Origin: Albifimbria verrucaria | Taxonomy: Eukaryota; Ascomycota; Sordariomycetes; Hypocreales; Stachybotryaceae | Length of the DNA stretch: 64,000 bases | NCBI GenBank assembly: GCA_020081605.1 | Contig: JAHREC010000011.1 | Coordinates: 2,790,001-2,854,000, forward strand | Direction of reading: 5' to 3' | In this document: piece by piece, positions 61,551-64,000 of the stretch | How positions within the stretch are numbered: position 1 is the stretch's first letter | Layout: each line of letters begins with the position of its first letter | Notes under the pieces: model-generated | Told to the model about the DNA's origin: nothing | The model's database searches: none | Seen by the model: only the letters and a program-made list of their open reading frames with translations | Program-made: the position numbers and the translations under genes

Positions 61551-63604
61551 GTCCTGTTCAATCGAGGCGAAGGCTCCTCGAGGTAGCAGTCGGAGCCCAT
61601 TCTTAGCCTATATCATGCCCGATTCATACCTTACTGGGTGCCGTCGCAAGGCTCAAAGTGCTTCTTTGTAACCATAAAGAGTAGCGTCCATGGATCCGAT
61701 TCGTTCGCATGGTCTAGTCCCACACACAGAGTTAGCTCGCAGTTTAGCCTGCTGCTCATCTTTGAGCCACATCGATCCTGCTGAAGCCCACTGAATGAGA
61801 CCCATGGCGATGTATGTCCAATGTAACAAGGATTCGGGAAAAAGCGCAGCGAGATTGATAGGGAAGGCATGAACCGCGACGTTGTTTATTGAAAGCGCCA
61901 TGCATATTCACCGAAAACAAGGGGCACCACCATATCCTGGCTGTAAAAGCTCTTCTTTTCTCTGCTGATAAGTCCCACGCTTTTGTATGGTAATCATTTC
62001 CATTCGGAAATTGACAACAACATGGCGCGAGGCAGGGAACTTCGCCTAGCCCTTGAATTCCGGCGACTTTTGACGCGGTGATACGGCCGAGCTAAGGAAG
62101 GCCAAGAGAAAAACAGCTCGTGGCAACGACCCTGCTCTGAACTGAGACCAGTCAGATGCTCTGGCGACCCGCTTCAGCGCCACGCAGGATCCTGCCAGCA
62201 CGGTAAGGATAACCCAGGCAGAGCGGACACCAAATCCTCGCGGCGGCTACAACAGCGGGAGGCGGGTTTCCCAGCGGAATGAAACGAGGCGGCTGACTTT
62301 GGAACCTTAAAAGGATGGATATGGCGCTTCATGAGACCGGTTTTGGTAACCAGCACATCTCCATTATGCAAGTATTGGATCGTCCTCAGCCTCTGGTAAC
62401 GGACCATTTGGATCAAACCCGCGGTGTTTCGCCCGCTTGCCGTACGTCCTTACGAAAAGACCAGGTTTAGGCCGCAGCGAATCATCTGGACCAAATTCTC
62501 CTGCTTGTTCCCATTGAGCGTGCTGGATGTAACAGCTCGTGAAGTCCCTACTAGTTGATAGGCTCGCGAAATGCGGCCATGCGGCGTCGCTGGTACACCA
62601 TAGATCCTTTATTGTAACCATCTAGATTGGTAATCGGGCGTTACTCTCTGTTGAAAAAAAGAGCGCCATCCACGTCCGTCCGGCAACGAGCCAAGGGCTA
62701 TAGTTCTTTCTAGATAGCATTGAGTGTGGCATTATCACAGCGCCGACATTTGCAATGCTTGCATAATAGAGACGAGTCGAGACGTCACCATCAGTATACG
62801 AAATCCAGTTAGCGTGAATGCCTGTAAGCTTGGTGTTATAAGACCAAAGTTGCTCTCACTGCTACCATGGACTCCTGTGTGATACCAAAAAAGGCGTCAT
62901 GATAGCATCTCCTCAAGAGCTTACTTATCCGCCACCTTGGCTGAAAATGAAGTCCGTTCCCCTTGGTTTCTTTTAGAAGAGATTTGCATGTTGGATAAGT
63001 AAGCCATCATCTGTCACGTATGAGCCTCGCCGAGTGGGATACGGGGTTAATGCTCGACTCGATGTCTGTCTCATCATCCATGACCGGATAAGTAGCAAAA
63101 GTACCGTAGGCATCAAGCCTGGCATTCTTGATGGTTGCCATTTTTGTAACTCGGTAATGGCTTGGCCTATCTTATACAGTTAGGGAGCGAAGATTCGCAC
63201 TTCACCACAAAGGCGTAGCTGAGCTGACCAGAGACATGGGGAAGTTGAGACATGGTGCAGGCCCACCGTTGACCTTGGGAACATTCGATCCAAGCGTAAA
63301 AACTCTCCCGCTCGGCTGAACGATGATCCAGAACCAGATGAAGAGGATAGTATCGGGCGTACCAAGCCCCTCTACTTCTCGGCTCAGGCACTCTTTTGAC
63401 GCCGGAACCCCAATTGCGCTGTGTTAGTGCCAGGACCCGTCTTCCCAAACTTCTCCAAACATGGTCATGCCCGCCAATCGATGTCGGAACATGACCCCGC
63501 ATCCACCATGACTATAAGGCATCTCCAACTAATTCATCTAATATGGCAATTCGGAGCTCGAACCGTCCGATGAGGCCAGCAACGCATTTACAGCATTGAC
63601 GGGG

Positions 63605-63610
63605 TATATA
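63605..63610 (+). promoter_or_regulatory. TATA-like element upstream of the right-edge secreted protein
   Basis: TATATA about 160 bases before the ATG at 63769, the same spacing as in the two tandem secreted-protein genes at the left end. Confidence 0.4.
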
Positions 63611-63768
63611 TGACTTGAAGCCAGAAGAGAGGAGAGGGGAGCAGACCGGTTGTCACTCTCTGTCTAGGTTTTGTCTTCGCAATTGAAACAGAAAGATACA
63701 AGCAGACAGCTTGTAGCTCGTCACCATCAGCTTGTTTCTCACCATTACTGTCAACAAACCAATCCAAA

Positions 63769-64000
63769 ATGAAGGTTACATCTGCCTCGCTGACCGTGGC
63801 CCTGCTGGCTAGCTCTGCCAATGCCCTTTTCGGTGGCAAGCCTCCCCAAAGCCCGAGACTGAGCTTGTCAAGGGCTTTAACTGGAAGGACCCATTCAAGT
63901 CGGAGGCTATCTCGGGCTTTGATGCCACCTGCGAAGCTTCAGCGACCTTCCCAGCCCTGGAATACAGCCTGCACAACCTCATGCAGCGTTCCCCAAGGGC
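63769..64000 (+). CDS. Secreted protein of unknown function (3' partial)
   Basis: Starts MKVTSASLTVALLASSANAL, a clear signal peptide with probable cleavage at ANA-LF. The CCTCCCCAAAG run near 63845 lacks one C. With it restored the mature protein continues KPETELVKGFNWKDPFKSEA and then ISGFDATCEASATFPALEYS up to the window edge; without it the frame loses sense. Only about 78 residues are visible, so no family can be named. The TATA-like element and short leader suggest a strongly expressed extracellular product. The start codon is the first ATG after the TATA-like box and the context CCAAAATG is good. Confidence 0.7.
   Translation, partial: MKVTSASLTVALLASSANALFGGKPPQSPRLSLSRALTGRTHSSRRLSRALMPPAKLQRPSQPWNTACTTSCSVPQG

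Larger units (their letters stand above)
61043..63768. other. Long intergenic region
   Basis: 2.7 kb between divergent starts with no supportable gene. It contains a perfect 10-base inverted repeat (61524-61550) and a TATA-like element (63605-63610). Confidence 0.5.

Noticed and set aside
62380..62460. B-box-like GGTTTGATCC on the minus strand
   Set aside because: No matching A-box, acceptor stem or cloverleaf upstream.

Overview
This is nuclear DNA of a filamentous ascomycete (Pezizomycotina, probably Sordariomycetes/Hypocreales-like). Genes are interrupted by short introns of about 50-80 bp, with a few of 150-350 bp, GT..AG ends and CTAAC/CTGAC-type branch sites. The content is typical of moulds: a Zn2Cys6 regulator, a CFEM protein, GH114, L-rhamnose catabolism genes and a fungal SOM1. 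I see no rRNA, tRNA, CRISPR, operon or prokaryotic element.

Layout. 0-9 kb: the 3' part of an AlkB-like dioxygenase with a GST-like C-terminus, a mitochondrial-type serine hydroxymethyltransferase (minus), and two tandem paralogous secreted, probably GPI-anchored six-cysteine proteins of unknown function. 9.5-30 kb is a dense housekeeping block: RPL19 (minus), the very large GCN1 (minus), a DHX57/YLR419W-type DExH RNA helicase (plus) and a PRP24/SART3-type U6 snRNP factor (minus). 30-35 kb has no convincing gene. 35-44 kb: a CFEM transmembrane protein, then MRPL22 and COX9 as a head-to-head mitochondrial pair, SOM1 head-to-head with an orphan gene, and a HAD-IIA (CECR5/YKR070W-type) hydrolase. 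44-64 kb is sparse and accessory in character: L-rhamnose dehydrogenase (LRA1) and L-rhamnonate dehydratase (LRA3), a Zn2Cys6 transcription factor, a membrane-anchored GH114 galactosaminidase, and the start of a secreted protein that runs off the right edge.

Functional links. LRA1 and LRA3 are steps 1 and 3 of the fungal non-phosphorylated L-rhamnose route; the lactonase (step 2) and aldolase (step 4) are not in the window. The Zn2Cys6 gene upstream is a candidate regulator, by position only. MRPL22, COX9 and SOM1 lie within 3 kb of each other and all act in mitochondrial biogenesis.

Sequence quality. Almost every conserved gene carries single-base (sometimes two-base) losses, nearly all inside C/G runs of 3-6 bases. 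I count about 50 missing bases. Restoring frame across these sites gives full-length, family-like proteins (for example GCN1 near 2670 aa), even in essential genes. They are best read as sequencing or assembly errors, not pseudogenes. Coding spans below run from the true start to the true stop, across introns and these indels; protein lengths assume the frame is restored.
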